Positions 54,811 through 63,755 are shown, numbered from the stretch's first letter. The stretch is DNA of 64,000 nt from 66-474 sp035281745 (GCA_035281745.1 DATEDI010000022.1:62001-126000), one strand, 5' to 3'. Program-made: numbers and translations. Notes: generated by a model not told the origin, from the sequence alone.

Positions 54811-55126
54811 GATTTACCTCCAGCGATGGGAATGGTTTGGCGGGCGTCTGGTGCGCCCTTTCTTCTGGTGGAACGACAAGCCGCGCGATGGCGGCTTGAG
54901 CAAATCATACGAATGCAGGTTCAGCCGGGTCGGTGTCACGGCATGGGGCAGTTCGCGCAGTTCTGGAGTCCCGGGCCGTGCACAAGCCATGCGCACGCGC
55001 GCGCCGCTTGCGCGAACGAAAGCGGTTGCTTGCCACTACAGATTTGCCGGCTCCAACGAACGACAGCGGTATCCGCATTCATACCGATCATTCCCCGAGG
55101 ACGCGGCCGGAGTCTGCGCCCATAAA

Positions 55127-55138
55127 GACAGCGCTGTC
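55127..55138. promoter_or_regulatory. LacI-type operator candidate 1
   Basis: Perfect 12-base palindrome GACAGCGCTGTC, with the same core as site 2. It is 317 bases upstream of the receptor start and about 250 bases upstream of the regulator start. LacI proteins bind short palindromes with a central CG of this type. Confidence 0.65.
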
Positions 55139-55326
55139 AATTGTGCGGTGCATCACGGCTGGACGGTCGCAGTCGGGCGGCACCGCGCCGGATGTCGCTC
55201 GAAAAATGCGTCAATGTGCCGATATGACGCGGATCCTGCGCGTTGTACTGCAGTGCCCGATTCGCGCCAAATCGGGATGGTTGCCAAAATTCGAACCTGT
55301 GCCACACTGTGGTTCGGGAGGCAGCG

Positions 55327-55340
55327 TGACAGCGCTGTCA
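55327..55340. promoter_or_regulatory. LacI-type operator candidate 2
   Basis: Perfect 14-base palindrome TGACAGCGCTGTCA, 44 bases before the preferred GTG start of the regulator, consistent with autoregulation. It touches an alternative ATG at 55340. Confidence 0.72.
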
Positions 55341-55384
55341 TGGTCGATGACCAGAGATACCAGTCTCGCGAAAAGGATCCGCAG

Positions 55385-56425
55385 GTGGGCTCCGCAACTC
55401 TCGATGACGTTGCCAAGCAGGCGGGCGTTTCCGCGAAAACGGTTTCGCGCGTCGCCAACGGCGAGCGATCGGTGCGCCCGGAAACCCGCGAGCGCGTGCT
55501 GCGCGCCATCGAGGCACTCGATTACCGCCCCAACCTGCTGGCGCGCGGCCTGAGCGGCGCGCACGCGTACACGATCGGCCTGGTGTTCGACAATCCCAAC
55601 GCGTACTACATCATCGCGATGCAGCAGGGTGCGCTCGCGGCGTGCGACGACATGCATTTCGGCCTGCAGATCCGGCCCTGCGATTCCACGGCGTCGACGC
55701 TGGCCGAGGACTTGCGCGATTTCGTGCACCGCTCGCGCCTCTCGGGACTGGTACTGACGACGCCGGTGTCCGAACGTACCAGGGCGTTGCGCAAGCTGGC
55801 CGGTTACCACGTCCCTTTCGTCCGCATCATTTCTGCGGCACGCGATCCGCGCGACGATATCCCCTGCGTGTACGTGGATGATCGCGACGCCGCCTACGCG
55901 ATCACCACGCACCTGTTGCAGTTGGGGCACATGCGAATCGGTTTTCTGCAAGGTGGCAAGCGTCATCACGCCAGTGCCGAGCGCCTCAAGGGCTACAAGG
56001 ACGCGCTGCAGCATTACGGCCTTCCGATCCGCGACGAACTGATGGTCGAAGGCGATTACGTGTTCGACGACGGTTTCCGCGGCGCACGCCGGCTGTTCGA
56101 TCTGGCCGAGCCGCCCACCGCCATCTTCGGATGCAACGACGAGATCGCCGCGGGCGCATTGGCCGCCGCGCAATCCACCGGGCTCAGCGTGCCCTATGAC
56201 GTATCGATCGCCGGATTCGAGGACAGTCCGTTTTCGCGCCATTCGTGGCCGCCGCTCACCACGGCGCGACAGCGCGCCGACATCATCGTGGAGCGCGCCA
56301 CCCGCATGCTGATCGCACGGATCCGGAACGAGCCGGTCGACAACGAAGGGTTCAATCCGGAGCTGGTGGTTCGCGGTTCGACCGCGCCACCGCGGCCGAA
56401 ATCGCGTCAACGCAAACGCCGGTAG
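55385..56425 (+). CDS. LacI family transcriptional regulator
   Basis: A 346-residue repressor. The helix-turn-helix is TLDDVAKQAGVSAKTVSRVA with the hinge RPETRERVLRAIEALDYRPN; the periplasmic-binding-protein-like core has IGLVFDNPNAYYI and FGCNDEIAAGALAA. The GTG at 55385 is preferred because AAAAGGA lies 7 bases upstream and it starts just before the conserved TLDDVA; an in-frame ATG at 55340 (15 codons earlier) would overlap the palindrome. It probably responds to a sugar handled by the adjacent receptor and trehalase genes. Confidence 0.88.
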   Translation: MGSATLDDVAKQAGVSAKTVSRVANGERSVRPETRERVLRAIEALDYRPNLLARGLSGAHAYTIGLVFDNPNAYYIIAMQQGALAACDDMHFGLQIRPCDSTASTLAEDLRDFVHRSRLSGLVLTTPVSERTRALRKLAGYHVPFVRIISAARDPRDDIPCVYVDDRDAAYAITTHLLQLGHMRIGFLQGGKRHHASAERLKGYKDALQHYGLPIRDELMVEGDYVFDDGFRGARRLFDLAEPPTAIFGCNDEIAAGALAAAQSTGLSVPYDVSIAGFEDSPFSRHSWPPLTTARQRADIIVERATRMLIARIRNEPVDNEGFNPELVVRGSTAPPRPKSRQRKRR

Positions 56426-56524
56426 TCTGCACTACGCGATGCATCGCCGAAAGCATCGCGGCAAGGACGCATCGGCCCGTCGGCCGGCACCGATGCACGC
56501 ACGCACGATCGAGAGGAACCTGCC

Positions 56525-58195
56525 ATGAAAGTCCGTTCGCTTTTCGTCGTCTTCGCCTTCACGCTGTTCGCCACCGCCGTCAGCGCGGCCACGCCCGATC
56601 CCGCCAGGACGCGCAGCTACATCGATCACGCCTGGAGCACCCTCACGCGTTCGGTGAACGAGTGCCGGGCGCTGATCGATCCCAAGGTGCCGTCGCATTC
56701 GGTCGTGTACCTGCCCGCGGGCGTGACGGCCCCCGCGTCTCTCCAGAAGAGCGCGAAGCGCTGCGGCGTGCGCATCGCAAACCTGCCCGCGCCCATCAAG
56801 CAGCTCGGGGATTTCGATCCCACCACGCTGCCTGCGCAGGGCCTGCTTTATGTCCCGCACCCGTACGTCGTGCCAGGCGGCATGTTCAATGAAATGTACG
56901 GCTGGGACAGTTACTTCATCGTGCTCGGGCTGGTCGCCGATCACCATCAGAAGCTCGCGCTCGACATGGTCGACAACGCGCTGTACGAAGTGGCGCATTA
57001 CGGCGCCGTCCTGAACGCCAACCGCACCTATTACCTCACCCGATCGCAGCCGCCGCTGCTGAGCGCGATGATGGTCGCGGTGCTGGACGATCCGGCCAGC
57101 TTCGCCGATGCCGCCGCGAAGCGGGCCTGGCTGCAACGCGCCTATCCGCTGGCGGTGCGCAACTACGAAATCTGGACCAGCAAGCAACATCTCGCCGGCG
57201 ATACCGGGCTGTCGCGGTATTTCGATTTCGGTGACGGTCCGGTCATCGAGGCGCAGAACAGCGACTACTACGTGGGCGTGATCCGCTGGCTGCTGGCGCA
57301 CCCGTCGCAAAATCCAGGCTATCTCATCAAGGCGCCGCAGCACCCGGACCAGGCGCAACTCGAAACCTTGAAGACGGCCAGTTGCGACGTCACGAAATCG
57401 AAGGTCTGCGCGGGCGACTGGCTGGACGGCTATCGCCTCACCGCCGACTATTACCTCGGCGACCGCGCGATGCGCGAATCCGGGTTCGATACCGATTTCC
57501 ACTTCGGCCCATGGGGTGGTTCCACCCATCACTACGCGGGCGTCGGCCTCAACAGCCTGCTGTACCGCTACGAGCGCGATCTCGAAGCGTTCGCGAAGGA
57601 GCTTGGCAATACCGCCGATGCCGAACGCTGGGCGCGCGCCGCCGAAACGCGCCGTGCGGCCATCGACAAGTACCTGTGGCACCCGGACCAGGGTCGCTAC
57701 ATGGATTACGATTTCGTCAAGGGCGCGGCTTCCACCGATCCGTACCTGACGATGTTCTACCCGCTGTGGGCGGGCGCGGCATCGAAACAGCAAGCGGCGG
57801 CGCTGACCAAACAACTGAAGCTGTTCGAACACCGCGGCGGGCTGGCGATGAGCACGCGCGATACCGGCGCGCAATGGGATGCGCCGTTCGGCTGGGCGCC
57901 CACCAACTGGATCGCGGTGAAGGGGCTGCAGGATTACGGGTTCGATGCCGACGCGCGGCGCATCTCGTGCGCGTTCACCGGCACCGTCGATCGCAGCCTC
58001 GCGAAGGACGGCACCATCCGCGAGAAATACAACATGGTGCTGGGCAACGCCGACGTGAAGATCACCGCGGGCTACAAGACCAACGTGATCGGCTTCGGTT
58101 GGACCAACGGCGTGTACCTGAAGATGCGCGCCCTCATCGCCGCCGATGGCGGCTGCGCGGCAAGCCCCGCGAAACAGGCCGCGTCGGTGCACTGA
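56525..58195 (+). CDS. treA: Exported GH37 trehalase
   Basis: A 556-residue periplasmic alpha,alpha-trehalase. Signal peptide ending VSAATP. Trehalase signature 1 reads PGGMFNEMYGWDSYF (one residue, M, differs from the usual R) and signature 2 QWDAPFGWAP. The catalytic aspartate is probably in ESGFDTDFHFG near residue 320 and the glutamate near the C-terminus. The start at 56525 follows GAGAGGAACC. It is downstream of the LacI gene by about 100 bases and upstream of a sugar porter, all on one strand. Confidence 0.92.
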   Translation: MKVRSLFVVFAFTLFATAVSAATPDPARTRSYIDHAWSTLTRSVNECRALIDPKVPSHSVVYLPAGVTAPASLQKSAKRCGVRIANLPAPIKQLGDFDPTTLPAQGLLYVPHPYVVPGGMFNEMYGWDSYFIVLGLVADHHQKLALDMVDNALYEVAHYGAVLNANRTYYLTRSQPPLLSAMMVAVLDDPASFADAAAKRAWLQRAYPLAVRNYEIWTSKQHLAGDTGLSRYFDFGDGPVIEAQNSDYYVGVIRWLLAHPSQNPGYLIKAPQHPDQAQLETLKTASCDVTKSKVCAGDWLDGYRLTADYYLGDRAMRESGFDTDFHFGPWGGSTHHYAGVGLNSLLYRYERDLEAFAKELGNTADAERWARAAETRRAAIDKYLWHPDQGRYMDYDFVKGAASTDPYLTMFYPLWAGAASKQQAAALTKQLKLFEHRGGLAMSTRDTGAQWDAPFGWAPTNWIAVKGLQDYGFDADARRISCAFTGTVDRSLAKDGTIREKYNMVLGNADVKITAGYKTNVIGFGWTNGVYLKMRALIAADGGCAASPAKQAASVH

Positions 58196-58255
58196 GCGAC
58201 CGGCAAATCACACCAGGCAACTCCATCCCCAAGCGCCCCAACGAGGACACGCCCG

Positions 58256-59680
58256 ATGAACACGCCTTCCCCGACCCTTGCAGATCCATCCCGGCACACC
58301 AGTTTGCGCGTGGTGCTGATCGCGGCCGCGGCCGCACTCGGTGGTTTCCTGTTCGGGTTCGACACCGCCGTCATCAATGGCGCGGTGGATTCCCTGCGCG
58401 CAGCCTTCGGATTGAGTGCGGCGCTCACCGGATTCGCGGTATCCATCGCCCTGCTCGGCTCGGCGCTGGGCGCCTGGTACGCAGGCCGCCTGGCGGACCG
58501 CTTCGGGCGTGTGCGCACGATGCAGGTCGCCGCGATATTGCTGGCTGCCGGCGCGGTCGGCGCCGGCTTGGCCGGTTCGGTGGCGTGGCTGATGGCCTGG
58601 CGGGTGATCGCCGGGATCGGCGTCGGCATGGCCTCGGTGGTGGCGCCAGCCTACATCGCCGAGATATCGCCGGCCTCGATACGCGGCCGGCTCGGTTCGA
58701 TGCAGCAGTTGGCGATCGTGCTCGGCATCTTCGTGGCGCTGCTGAGCGACGCCGCACTGGCCGGTGCCGCGGGAGGCGCCGCCAATACTTTCTGGTTTGG
58801 CCTCGGCGCCTGGCGCTGGATGTTCATCGTCGGCGTGATTCCCGCGGTGATCTACGGCGCGCTCGCGTTCAGCGTTCCCGAATCGCCGCGGCACCTGGTC
58901 GCGAGCGGCCGCCACGGGGAAGCGCTGGGCGTGTTGCGGCGGGTGCTGTCGCTGGCTTCCGAGGCAGCGCTCCAGAAAAAACTGGGCGACATCCAGCTCA
59001 GCCTGAAGCGCGAACACAAGCCGCGCTGGCGCGACCTGATCGGCGGTCGCGCGGGATTCCTGCCGATCGTGTGGGTCGGCATCGTGCTGTCGGTGTTCCA
59101 GCAGTTCGTCGGCATCAACGTGATCTTCTATTACTCCACGACCTTGTGGAATTCCGTCGGATTCAGCGAATCCAACTCGTTCATGCTCACGGTCATCACC
59201 TCGATCGTGAACGTGCTGGTGACGTTGGTGGCGATCGCGCTGATCGATCGGATCGGGCGCAAGGCGCTGCTCGTGATCGGCTCGTCGGGCATGCTGGTCA
59301 CCCTGGCGGTGATGGCGGTGTGCTTCGCCGAGGCGACCGGCAGCGGTACGGCGGTGAGCCTGCCCGGCGTATGGGGTCCGGTGGCACTGGTCGCGGCCAA
59401 CCTCTACGTGGTCTTCTTCGGGGTGAGTTGGGGACCGGTGGTCTGGGTGCTGCTGGGGGAGATGTTCCCCAACCGGATCCGCGCGATGGCGTTGGCGGTC
59501 GCGGCTGCGGCACAGTGGCTGGCCAATTTCGCGATCACCAGCAGCTTCCCGCCGATGGCCCAGTTCAGCCTGCCGTTCTCGTATGGCCTTTATGCGTTCT
59601 TCGCGTTGCTCTCGTTGCTGTTCGTGATCCGCTTCGTGCGCGAAACCCGTGGCGTGGAACTGGAGGACATGCCGGGCTGA
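58256..59680 (+). CDS. MFS sugar porter
   Basis: A 474-residue sugar transporter with 12 helices. Signature motifs GFLFGFDTAVING, RLADRFGRVR, the PESPRHLVASGR region and ETRGVELEDM at the end match the sugar-porter family. It follows the trehalase gene by about 60 bases on the same strand, so it probably carries the glucose released by trehalase, or trehalose itself. The start at 58256 follows GAGGA. Confidence 0.9.
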   Translation: MNTPSPTLADPSRHTSLRVVLIAAAAALGGFLFGFDTAVINGAVDSLRAAFGLSAALTGFAVSIALLGSALGAWYAGRLADRFGRVRTMQVAAILLAAGAVGAGLAGSVAWLMAWRVIAGIGVGMASVVAPAYIAEISPASIRGRLGSMQQLAIVLGIFVALLSDAALAGAAGGAANTFWFGLGAWRWMFIVGVIPAVIYGALAFSVPESPRHLVASGRHGEALGVLRRVLSLASEAALQKKLGDIQLSLKREHKPRWRDLIGGRAGFLPIVWVGIVLSVFQQFVGINVIFYYSTTLWNSVGFSESNSFMLTVITSIVNVLVTLVAIALIDRIGRKALLVIGSSGMLVTLAVMAVCFAEATGSGTAVSLPGVWGPVALVAANLYVVFFGVSWGPVVWVLLGEMFPNRIRAMALAVAAAAQWLANFAITSSFPPMAQFSLPFSYGLYAFFALLSLLFVIRFVRETRGVELEDMPG

Positions 59681-59769
59681 CCGCGCTCGGCAACAAGCTT
59701 GTGGCGTGCCGGGCCCTTCCGGCGTCCCGATCCTCGCGCGTTCGGTTGAGCGCAGCATTCAGCGGGGCG

Positions 59770-59876
59770 TTCATCTGCTTACCTTCGCGTTGGTCCTCGA
59801 AACCAGGGGCGTCAGTCTCGAACAGATCGAAAGCAAGCTGATGAACCGGGCGCCGTTGCGGGACATCGGCGCATGA
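59770..59876 (+). pseudogene. C-terminal remnant of a second MFS sugar porter
   Basis: The last 35 codons before the stop at 59876 read VHLLTFALVLETRGVSLEQI then ESKLMNRAP, the typical final helix and cytoplasmic tail of sugar porters (compare ETRGVELEDM at the end of the intact porter just upstream). No start or upstream helices remain in this frame. Probably the end of a duplicated and deleted transporter. Confidence 0.7.
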
Positions 59877-59947
59877 CGATCGCGCACGCGGCGGCTGCGC
59901 GGGCGCCGTGCAATCAGATGGAGGCACCGACACGGTAAACTGGCCAG

Positions 59948-60766
59948 ATGTCCGGTGCCGCGAACCTCCACCTCGGCCACGCCGGCGAGGCGTACCCCGA
60001 CGCGTTCTACGTGCGCGTCGGGGAACACCGGTTCGCGTCGACGCTGCATGCGCAGGGCGCCTGGCAACCCGGCGAACAACACCTGGCGCCGGCATCCGGC
60101 CTGGTGCTGGCGGAAGTCGAACGCCGCTTGCCGAGCGACAAGCTGGTATCGCGCGCGTCGTTCGACGTGCTCGGCGTGATCCATTCCGGTGAATTCACCG
60201 TCGACGTCGAAGTGCTGCGGCCGGGTCGGTCCATCGAACTGATCGAAGCCAGCATGCGGCACGGCGAGCGCACCAGCATCCGCGCACGCATCTGGCGGCT
60301 CCTGCCGTCGGATACCACGCAAGTGCAAGGCATCGAATGGGCGATGATGCCGCCGCCCGAAGCCATGCATCCGTTGGCATTTTCGTCGGTCTGGGGCGGC
60401 GGCTTCATCGGCTCGCTGGAGGCGCGCCAGGATGCGGACGTCAGGCCGGGCCGCGGTCGCAGCTGGCTGCGCACGCGCTGCCCGCTGGTGGCGGGAGAGA
60501 CCGATCCGCCGGTCGCGGGTTTCCTGAAACTGGTCGATACCGCGAACGGGCTGGTCGTCCGCGAACACCCCGGCAGCGTGTTCTTCGCCAACGTGGATCT
60601 CACTGTCCACCTCTTGCGCCAGCCCGAAGCCGGATGGGTCGGTTTCGATACGCGCGTGAATTTCGGTCCGAGCGGACTTGGCGAAACCTTGTCCATCCTC
60701 AGCGACCGTCGCGGACCGGTCGGCACCGCCGTGCAAAGCCTGACGGTGCGCGTCGGTCAGAAATAG
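59948..60766 (+). CDS. Acyl-CoA thioesterase family protein (hotdog fold)
   Basis: A 272-residue protein with a double-hotdog layout like TesB-type thioesterases: QHLAPASGLVLAEVERRLP in the first half and GRPGRSIELIEASMRHG-type strands (VEVLRPGRSIELIEASM), then SVFFANVDLTVHLLRQPEAGWVGFD in the second. I do not see the complete catalytic triad clearly. The substrate is presumably an acyl-CoA. ATG at 59948. Confidence 0.8.
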   Translation: MSGAANLHLGHAGEAYPDAFYVRVGEHRFASTLHAQGAWQPGEQHLAPASGLVLAEVERRLPSDKLVSRASFDVLGVIHSGEFTVDVEVLRPGRSIELIEASMRHGERTSIRARIWRLLPSDTTQVQGIEWAMMPPPEAMHPLAFSSVWGGGFIGSLEARQDADVRPGRGRSWLRTRCPLVAGETDPPVAGFLKLVDTANGLVVREHPGSVFFANVDLTVHLLRQPEAGWVGFDTRVNFGPSGLGETLSILSDRRGPVGTAVQSLTVRVGQK

Positions 60767-60963
60767 TCCGGCGAAGCGCGATCATTTGGTGCTCGGGCGA
60801 CTGCCGTCGAATCGCCATCCCGGGTTCACCGGACGTGCAGCGTCGTCGATGCCAGAATGTTGGGCAGATCGATCGGGCTTCGACGTGCAAAGAGGAAGCG
60901 GGCGATTGCGCTCGCTTGCGACGCATGGTTACCCTCGTCAGACCCTGCCAGGAGCGGCGCCGG

Positions 60964-61974
60964 ATGGACAAGCAGCAGGAGAACCTGCGAAGCCAGGCCC
61001 AGGCGGCCGAAGAACCCGCCGCGCGTTCGCTTGAATTCTGGTGGCTCAGTGCGATCGTGCTGATTCTGGCAGCCGGCGCGTACACCGCGTTGCGCTTGCA
61101 CGCGTTGCCGCACGCGCCGGAGCGGGCACTCGTCTTCCTGGAAAGGTTTTCGCTTGGCGTCGGCGCGGTGACGCTGCTGCTGATCATCTATCGGCTGATC
61201 GACCAGCGGTTGTGCAGGATTGCCGACGCCGCGTTGCGTTACAACATTCGTCGGATCGGCAAGCTGATCCTTTTCGGATTGCTGTTGGTGGTCGCGCTGA
61301 CGGTGCTGTTTGCCAACTGGTATGCCGCACTCACCTCGCTCGGGGTGATCTCGATCGTCCTCGGTTTTTCCCTGCAAACCACACTCGCGAGCTTCATCGG
61401 CTGGATCTACATCCTGATCAAGCGGCCGTACTGGGTGGGTGATCGCATCACCATCGACGACGCCAGCGGCGACGTCATCGACGTCACCTACCTCGACACC
61501 ACGCTGTGGGAAGTCGGCGGCCCGATGATCAACAGCCGGCACCATCCGAGCGGACGCGTGATCAAGTTTCCCAATTCACGGGTGCTGACCACCGCAGTGG
61601 TCAATTCCTCGTGGGCACTGTTTCCCTATGTATGGAACGAGATCACGTTCCAGGTCGCCTACGACAGCGACTTGTCGTTTGTCAGCAAGGTCATGCAGGG
61701 CGCGGCCGAGGAGGAAGTGGGCGAATCCATGCGCAACGAGATTCGGAAATACCGCGAACTGCTGGCGCGCACCCCGGTCGACGAAGTGGAAGTGCGCGAG
61801 CGGCCGTCGGTGCACTTTCGCGTCAACACGAACACTTGGCTGGACGCGACGGTGAGGTACCTCGTCGATCCCAAACAGGCCGGCGGGGTGAAGAGCCGTT
61901 TGATCGTGAAGATGCTGGAACGACTGAACGCCACACCGGAGCGCGTGAAATTTCCCAAAGGCGATGCGCGCTGA
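60964..61974 (+). CDS. MscS family mechanosensitive ion channel
   Basis: A 336-residue channel protein of the MscS superfamily. Three or four membrane helices, with pore-lining TM3 in NWYAALTSLGVISIVLGFSL and LASFIGWIYILIKRPYWVGD leading into the beta domain (IKFPNSRVLTTAVVN) and C-terminal cage. The ATG at 60964 has AGGAG ten bases upstream. It would release solutes during hypo-osmotic shock. It ends 10 bases before the convergent tRNA gene. Confidence 0.9.
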   Translation: MDKQQENLRSQAQAAEEPAARSLEFWWLSAIVLILAAGAYTALRLHALPHAPERALVFLERFSLGVGAVTLLLIIYRLIDQRLCRIADAALRYNIRRIGKLILFGLLLVVALTVLFANWYAALTSLGVISIVLGFSLQTTLASFIGWIYILIKRPYWVGDRITIDDASGDVIDVTYLDTTLWEVGGPMINSRHHPSGRVIKFPNSRVLTTAVVNSSWALFPYVWNEITFQVAYDSDLSFVSKVMQGAAEEEVGESMRNEIRKYRELLARTPVDEVEVRERPSVHFRVNTNTWLDATVRYLVDPKQAGGVKSRLIVKMLERLNATPERVKFPKGDAR

Positions 61975-61984
61975 GGCGGTAATC

Positions 61985-62293
61985 TGGGCCCACCAGGACT
62001 CGAACCTGGAACCAAGGGATTCGCGTGATCCGGGGATTTCTGCCCGGCGCGGACTATCTCTTCGCCCGCAGCTTGCGCTGGGAGGGCGCGGGACGCTCTA
62101 GCCTGTGATCAAGGGCGCTGTAGCCCTCAGGTAGTCTCTGCACCTTCCGTCGGTGTACCGACGGCTTGGCTCAGGATTGCCACCGGCCGAACCGCTGAGG
62201 TTTCCCTGAATTCGTCCCGATCCCGTCCGCGGCTTTCGCCACGGCGGCACCTTTCGATGAGTCCCCTGCTCTAACCGATTGAGCTATAGGCCC
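61985..62293 (-). tRNA. tRNA-Ile(CAU), interrupted by a group I intron
   Basis: Exon 1 (62293-62257) is GGGCCTA, D-arm GCTCAATCGGTTAGAGC, then AGGGGACTCAT; exon 2 (62021-61985) is AATCCCTTGG, T-arm and TGGGCCCA. Joined, they give a 74-nt cloverleaf with acceptor GGGCCTA/TGGGCCC, anticodon stem GGGGA/TCCCT and loop CTCATAA, hence anticodon CAU. The body resembles the minor isoleucine tRNA (lysidine-modified, ileX-like) rather than elongator or initiator Met. The discriminator is A and CCA is not encoded. Convergent with mscS. Confidence 0.9.
62022..62256 (-). ncRNA. Group I intron (self-splicing ribozyme) in tRNA-Ile(CAU)
   Basis: 235 nt between U36 and A37. It begins with CGAAAGGTG and ends in G (omega-G). 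The 5' exon CAU can pair with GUG of the internal guide. Conserved elements: P (AATTCAGGGAAACC, 62212-62199), Q (AATCCTGAGCCAAGCC, 62178-62163), R (GTGCAGAGACTA, 62143-62132) and S (AAGAGATAGTCC, 62062-62051). P4 (TCAGG/CCTGA), P7 (GACTA/TAGTC), a GAAA-capped P2 (CCGTGGC/GCCGCGG), a P6 hairpin (CCGTCGGT/ACCGACGG) and a P9 stem (CCGGG/CCCGG) all form. No internal ORF. Confidence 0.9.
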
Positions 62294-62516
62294 GTCGCGA
62301 TCATTTAAGCATGTTGCGGTGCGTGGCGCACCGATGCGCGATACGCGGAGTCGCCATCAGGTCGACCGCTGGTCGTTACACCCGCCGCCCCTTATCGTGC
62401 CTGATGCGGCCGGCCTGCGAAGAGCTACCGCGACAATGCCGTTTGCATCCCGTTACCCTGCTGACTTCGCACCCGTTCCACCGGGCGCGCGGCGCGTGCC
62501 ATCCCGGACCCTTCGC

Positions 62517-63755
62517 ATGTTGAGCAGTATCCGCACCACGGCCCCGTTGCTGTCGAGCACCGTGTTCCTGTTGATGGGCGTCGGGTTGCTGCACACCCAC
62601 ATCGCGTTGCAGGGCGAGGTGTTGGGCTTTTCGGTCGCGATGATCGGAATCCTGACTTCGGGGTATTACACCGGCTTCCTGGTCGGCACCTACACGGTGC
62701 CGAAACTGACGCACCGTTTCGGCCACATCCGCACGTTCGCCTTCTGCACCGCGCTGCTGGCTGTGGTGGTGTTGGTGCAGGCGCTGACTTCGGTCTATGC
62801 AGTCTGGCTGCTCCTCCGGGTCCTGCAGGGGCTGTTGCTGGTCGGCCTGTACGCGATCATCGAAAGCTGGCTCAACGCCGCGGCCGAGCCGAGACACCGC
62901 AGTTCGGTATTCGCGATCTACATGATGTTGAACCTCGGCGCCAGCGCGGCGGCGCAGCAACTCCTGCGCCTGCATGGCGCGGGTTTCGTGTTGTTCTGCG
63001 TGGTCGCGATCCTCGTCTGCATGGCAAGCCTGCCGGTGGTCGCGACCCCGCAGTCGCAGCCGAGCATCCACTCGGCGCCGGGGGTGCAGGTCGGGCGCAT
63101 GTTCCGGCTGGTGCCGACGGCGCTGGTCAGCGCGTTGATTTCCGGGCTCGTGCTGGGCGCGTTCTGGGGACTGTTGCCGTTGTATGCGGCTGCCCGAGGC
63201 CTCGGTGCCGGCGAGGTCGGTACTTACATGACTGTTGCGATCGCGGGGGGCGTCGCCTTGCAGTGGCCGCTGGGGCGGCTGTCCGACCGTATCGACCGCC
63301 GGCTCGCGCTCGCCCTGATCGCCGCGGTCGCGGCATTGGCCGCGCTGGCGAACCTGGCGCTGCCTTCGGCAGGACCCGCCGTCGCGATGCTGCTGGTGTT
63401 CGCCTTCGGCGGCATGAGTTTTGCCGTGTACCCGATCGCGGTGGCGCATCTGGTGGATTATCTGCGGCGCGACGAGTTGCTGTCGGGATCGAGCACGGTG
63501 CTGTTGGTGAACGGCATCGGTTCGGCGGTGGGACCACTGGCGGCCGGCGCGCTCATGACGCTGTCGCGACCCGAATTCCTGTTCGGTTGGTTCGGGGTGT
63601 TGGATGGCGTGCTGGCCGGCTACGCGCTGTACCGCTTCATGCGCCGCAAACGCGAGGTGACTTCCGAGGATCATTTCGTGCCGCTGGTGCAAACCACCGC
63701 GGGTGCGCTGGACCTGCATCCGGATACGCCGGACCGGCAGAACAAACCGGCCTGA
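62517..63755 (+). CDS. YcaD-like MFS transporter
   Basis: A 412-residue major facilitator, 12 helices, resembling E. coli YcaD: LLMGVGLLHTHIALQGEVL, SGYYTGFLVGTYTVPKL and LQGLLLVGLYAIIESWLNA. The GRLSDRIDRR loop is typical of MFS. Substrate unknown. The ATG at 62517 begins the first helix; the open frame extends upstream without conserved content. An inverted repeat ACCGGC/GCCGGT spans its stop codon. Confidence 0.87.
   Translation: MLSSIRTTAPLLSSTVFLLMGVGLLHTHIALQGEVLGFSVAMIGILTSGYYTGFLVGTYTVPKLTHRFGHIRTFAFCTALLAVVVLVQALTSVYAVWLLLRVLQGLLLVGLYAIIESWLNAAAEPRHRSSVFAIYMMLNLGASAAAQQLLRLHGAGFVLFCVVAILVCMASLPVVATPQSQPSIHSAPGVQVGRMFRLVPTALVSALISGLVLGAFWGLLPLYAAARGLGAGEVGTYMTVAIAGGVALQWPLGRLSDRIDRRLALALIAAVAALAALANLALPSAGPAVAMLLVFAFGGMSFAVYPIAVAHLVDYLRRDELLSGSSTVLLVNGIGSAVGPLAAGALMTLSRPEFLFGWFGVLDGVLAGYALYRFMRRKREVTSEDHFVPLVQTTAGALDLHPDTPDRQNKPA

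Larger units (their letters stand above)
54811..55384. promoter_or_regulatory. Regulatory region between TonB-dependent receptor and LacI genes
   Basis: A 574-base gap between divergent genes. It holds two GACAGCGCTGTC palindromes (listed separately), a 7-bp-arm inverted repeat CCCGATT/AATCGGG at 55256-55276, and an AAGCCGC/GCGGCTT hairpin at 54878-54897 in the receptor leader. No gene is supported. Confidence 0.6.

Noticed and set aside
55432..55449. CGCGAAA/TTTCGCG inverted repeat as an operator
   Set aside because: It lies inside the conserved helix-turn-helix codons of the LacI gene, so protein coding explains it.
61985..62293. tRNA-Met or two tRNA fragments
   Set aside because: The joined body matches the ileX-type isoleucine tRNA, and the intervening sequence has ordered group I core elements.
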